From: a virus
Strand: one strand, 5' to 3'
Length of the DNA: 28,212 nucleotides
Virus record (IMG/VR): IMGVR_UViG_3300030106_007723
Location: 1-28,212 of that record
Below, piece after piece: positions 26,085-28,212 of this stretch (positions within the stretch are counted from its first letter, which is position 1; the number at the start of each line of letters is the position of its first letter). A program made the position numbers and the translations under genes. The notes beneath the pieces are model-generated. The model saw only the letters and a list, made by a program, of their open reading frames with translations, was not told the DNA's origin and searched no databases.

Positions 26085-26098
26085 TTTTTTCGAAAAAA
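26085..26098. repeat. Palindrome TTTTTTCGAAAAAA in the gp22-gp23 gap
   Basis: This is a perfect 14-bp palindrome nine bases after the gp22 stop. It can also fold as TCGAA-TTTT-TTCGA (26080-26093). No T-tract follows on the + strand, so terminator function is doubtful. Confidence 0.5.
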
Positions 26099-26109
26099 CA
26101 AAGAATTTC

Positions 26110-26127
26110 TAGTACACTATTGTACTA
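26110..26127. promoter_or_regulatory. Inverted repeat TAGTACA-CTAT-TGTACTA upstream of the capsid gene
   Basis: A perfect 7-bp stem with a 4-nt loop lies 22 nt before ATG 26150. The gp23 gene has no TAAATA box in its leader, unlike most neighbours, so this hairpin may be a 5'-UTR stability element, a processing site or an operator. Which one cannot be decided from sequence. Confidence 0.5.
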
Positions 26128-26149
26128 TACAAACCCACATAATTAAGTT

Positions 26150-27682
26150 ATGAAATCTATCAAACCCACACAGGCTTATATCGATCAAGATAGAGCCGCG
26201 GCATTGTTAGAGAAGTGGACTCCAGTATTGGATTACTCTTCTGATAACGTAGCTGCCATCGAAGACGATCACACTCGTCTTAATACGGCAATGCTCCTGG
26301 AGAACCAGGAAGCATGGTGTTTGAATGAGGCGAATAACGTTTCTGGTGGTACTGGTTCTGTTTTGTCTAATGGCGGAAACAACATTGGTCAATACGGTAA
26401 TCAGATCCCCAACTCGTACACGCAGGGTGATACTTACGCAACTGGTGATTACCGTTTGCCTAAGATTCTCATCCCGATGATTCGTCGTACATTCCCAGAG
26501 TTGATCACTAACGAAATCGTTGGTGTTCAGCCTATGAGCGGACCTGTTGGCTTAGCATTTGCTTTGCGCTACAAATATGATACCGATGCCTTAGGTAACG
26601 GTATTGACGGCATACCTCAATCTACTGCTACCGAGAACGCAACTGCTGGCTCTGGTATCAAGAAGGGTAACGTCGCTGGTGGTGTTGACGGCAAAGAACT
26701 TGGCTATCAGATGTTAGATACCCGTTTCACAGGTACATCTTCTGGTCAGTTGTCCGGTCTTGGTGCTGGTACAGACTTCCCATTCGTCGATCAGGACGGT
26801 GGTGTTGCAAGATTGCTTGCTAACTTCGAGTTAACAGGTAAGATTCCTCAGGTGCTAGTTAGTTTCGAGAAAACAGCTGTTGAAGCTGGTACTCGTAGAT
26901 TAGCAGCTCGTTGGTCTGTTGAGTTAGAGCAGGATCTTAAGAACATGAATGGTATTGATATCGATACTGAGCTCACAAACGCTATGTCTTATGAGTTACA
27001 GGCTGAAATCGACCGTGAAATGTTAATGAGAATGATCCAGGTCGCTCTTGACAACGGTACAGGTAATGGTTATTCTGTATGGGCTCCTCAATCAGCCGAT
27101 GGTCGCTGGTTAGTTGAGCGTAACAGAGACTTCTACCAGAGACTCATTATTCAGGCAAACAGAATCGCGATTAGAAACCGCCGTGGTGCAGCTAACTTTG
27201 TTGTTGCAACACCTCGTGCAGCTGCTATTCTCGAGATGTTACCTGAGTTTCAATGGGTACCGGTACAGGGTAACGTTAATACACAGCCAGTCGGTGTTGC
27301 TAAAGTTGGTAACCTCGGTGGTCGTTTCAACGTTTACCGCGATACTCGTACTGAAGCTCAGTTTGAGCAGAACGCTGGTTACATTTCGCAGCCAGATCAA
27401 GGTACATATATCCCAACTGCAGCACGTACAACACGTGTTGAGTATACGTTGCTTGGATATAAAGGTCCTGAGTTTTACGACACAGGTATTATCTACTGTC
27501 CGTACATTCCTGTTATGGTTCAGAGAACAATTGGTCCTAACGACTTCTCGCCACGTGTTGGCTTGTTAACCCGTTATGGTGTTGTTGACAACATCTTCGG
27601 TGCTAACTTGTATTACCACGTTGTGATCTTGAAGAACTTGGGCGATGCGTTCACACCAGGTTCACAGGCCGTTTACTTCTAA
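26150..27682 (+). CDS. gp23: T4 gp23-like major capsid protein
   Basis: The protein has 510 residues (T4 gp23 is 521). ILIPMIRRTFPELITNEIVGVQPMSGPVGLAFALRYKY is the conserved N-arm to shell-domain block of T4-like capsid proteins. LLGYKGPEFYDTGIIYCPYIPVMVQRTIGPNDFSPRVGLLTRYG is the C-terminal block. The protein assembles into head hexamers after gp21 cleavage. A candidate site is LNE60-A61 (T4 cleaves after E65 at an (L/I)-x-E site), which would leave a mature protein of about 450 residues. Codon use differs from neighbours: Arg is often CGT/CGC, and GTC, ATC and AAG are common, a pattern of high expression. The leader holds a hairpin, and a strong intrinsic terminator follows at 27702. Confidence 0.96.
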   Translation: MKSIKPTQAYIDQDRAAALLEKWTPVLDYSSDNVAAIEDDHTRLNTAMLLENQEAWCLNEANNVSGGTGSVLSNGGNNIGQYGNQIPNSYTQGDTYATGDYRLPKILIPMIRRTFPELITNEIVGVQPMSGPVGLAFALRYKYDTDALGNGIDGIPQSTATENATAGSGIKKGNVAGGVDGKELGYQMLDTRFTGTSSGQLSGLGAGTDFPFVDQDGGVARLLANFELTGKIPQVLVSFEKTAVEAGTRRLAARWSVELEQDLKNMNGIDIDTELTNAMSYELQAEIDREMLMRMIQVALDNGTGNGYSVWAPQSADGRWLVERNRDFYQRLIIQANRIAIRNRRGAANFVVATPRAAAILEMLPEFQWVPVQGNVNTQPVGVAKVGNLGGRFNVYRDTRTEAQFEQNAGYISQPDQGTYIPTAARTTRVEYTLLGYKGPEFYDTGIIYCPYIPVMVQRTIGPNDFSPRVGLLTRYGVVDNIFGANLYYHVVILKNLGDAFTPGSQAVYF

Positions 27683-27701
27683 TCGAAGTACACACATTTG
27701 C

Positions 27702-27727
27702 AAAGCCCTCTTCGGAGGGCTTTTTTT
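27702..27727 (+). terminator. Rho-independent terminator after the capsid gene
   Basis: AAAGCCCTC and GAGGGCTTT form a perfect 9-bp stem closed by a TTCG tetraloop and run directly into a T tract (27721-27727). It lies 19 nt after the gp23 stop and isolates the highly expressed capsid gene from the next gene. Confidence 0.95.
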
Positions 27728-27754
27728 ATGTTTACAGAAAAATTAACAAAGAAG

Positions 27755-27762
27755 AATAAATA
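27755..27762 (+). promoter_or_regulatory. AATAAATA late-promoter-like box after the terminator
   Basis: AATAAATA ends 5 nt before ATG 27768. Its place between a strong terminator and the next gene argues that it is a true transcription start signal. Confidence 0.5.
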
Positions 27763-27767
27763 ATTAC

Positions 27768-28212
27768 ATGGCTTTCAATACGAACGAAATTATTGCTTTT
27801 AATCACAGTTGTTACTCAGCAGGCGAAGACACGACATCTGAAAACATCGTACCGCCACCCTCACCAGCAGGACCTTTGAGTGGTTATGCTATTTCTCCAG
27901 GTGCCCCAGCAAACTTTTATAACCTGAACTATTCTATCTCAGGTCAGAACATGGACATCGTAGTAAGAAGATTTGGTGATCAAGGTACTAACAACCCTCA
28001 TGGTGGTAATGCTAAGATCGTTGGTGTTCTATATGATAGAAATGGTAGCACAGCATTACATACAGCCTCTGCAGTACATTTAGAAAGCCCCTACAATGGT
28101 ACAAGTTCGACAATAACATGTAAGTTACCATCAGTAAGATCTACTAACACTGTAATAGCAACGATTGATGAAAATAATTTAACAGTTTATTATCACTTAA
28201 GTTCAGCAGGAG
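27768..28212 (+). CDS. Unrecognised structural-looking protein (3' truncated)
   Basis: The frame is open from ATG 27768 to the right edge, giving 148 residues with no stop. The N-terminus MAFNTNEIIAFNHSCYSAGE is followed by a Pro/Gly-rich segment (VPPPSPAGPLSG), then Gly/Asn/Thr-rich, beta-type sequence (NYSISGQNMDIVVRRFGDQG, AKIVGVLYDRNGS, TVIATIDENNLTVYYH). There is no signal peptide, membrane segment or enzyme motif. Its position after the capsid terminator with its own TAAATA box suggests a separately expressed virion protein, perhaps head decoration or a fibre. I do not recognise the family. Confidence 0.7.
   Translation, partial: MAFNTNEIIAFNHSCYSAGEDTTSENIVPPPSPAGPLSGYAISPGAPANFYNLNYSISGQNMDIVVRRFGDQGTNNPHGGNAKIVGVLYDRNGSTALHTASAVHLESPYNGTSSTITCKLPSVRSTNTVIATIDENNLTVYYHLSSAG

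Noticed and set aside
27114-27569. Alternative + frame inside the capsid gene
   Set aside because: It is a shadow frame within the well-conserved gp23.
27728-27763. Tiny ATG frame (11 codons) after the terminator
   Set aside because: It starts within the terminator T-tract region, is very short and has no ribosome site.
1-28212. tRNA genes, insertion sequences or attachment sites
   Set aside because: No cloverleaf, transposase or flanking direct repeat could be seen by eye.

Overview
The window is a late structural-gene segment of an AT-rich T4-like tailed phage (myovirus), all genes on the + strand. The T4 relationship rests on recognisable homologues of gp13 (neck), gp4 (head completion), gp21 (prohead protease), gp22 (scaffold) and gp23 (major capsid), plus repeated T4-late-promoter-like TAAATA boxes. 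The host cannot be named from the sequence. Low GC, many FkbM-type methyltransferases and divergent structural genes would fit a marine T4-like phage, but that is inference.

Layout. (1) 1-6837: the 3' part of one giant ORF, cut by the left edge. About 2,060 codons form an uninterrupted Thr-x-Thr-x repeat, followed by a globular C-terminal domain of about 210 residues that resembles a MAM domain. (2) 6881-12398: three consecutive sugar-modification genes. Two are paralogous GT60-like (GlcNAc, PF11397-type) polypeptide glycosyltransferases. The third is a three-domain fusion of an FkbM methyltransferase, an HtrL/YibB-like domain and a GT-A glycosyltransferase. (3) 12426-21437: four virion-type structural genes. 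Two are very large beta-rich proteins (one LamG-like, one NHL/propeller-like with a Pro-Glu linker), and two are tandem 'KKIS' fibre-like paralogues. (4) 21448-24342: gp13, a sulfotransferase-like gene, gp4-like, and a second FkbM methyltransferase. (5) 24364-27682: the head module gp21, a 47-residue peptide, gp22 and gp23, ending in a strong intrinsic terminator. (6) 27768-end: the start of another structural-looking gene.

Main hypothesis. The giant Thr-x stalk lies directly upstream of two enzymes of a family whose known members put GlcNAc on Thr of trypanosome mucins or on hydroxyproline of Skp1. A methyltransferase/glycosyltransferase fusion follows, with a sulfotransferase-like gene and another FkbM gene interleaved in the head genes. 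Together this looks like a phage-encoded, mucin-like O-glycosylation system acting on its own virion fibre. The repeat, its register and the enzyme motifs are seen in the sequence. The enzyme-substrate link is inference from family knowledge and adjacency.

Expression. Genes separated by short gaps usually carry a TAAATA box ending 5-9 nt before the start codon, while genes that overlap their neighbour (ATGA or TAATG junctions) lack it. Shine-Dalgarno sequences are weak or absent almost everywhere. No tRNA, insertion sequence, CRISPR array or minus-strand gene could be supported, and there is no gene-free stretch longer than 300 bases.
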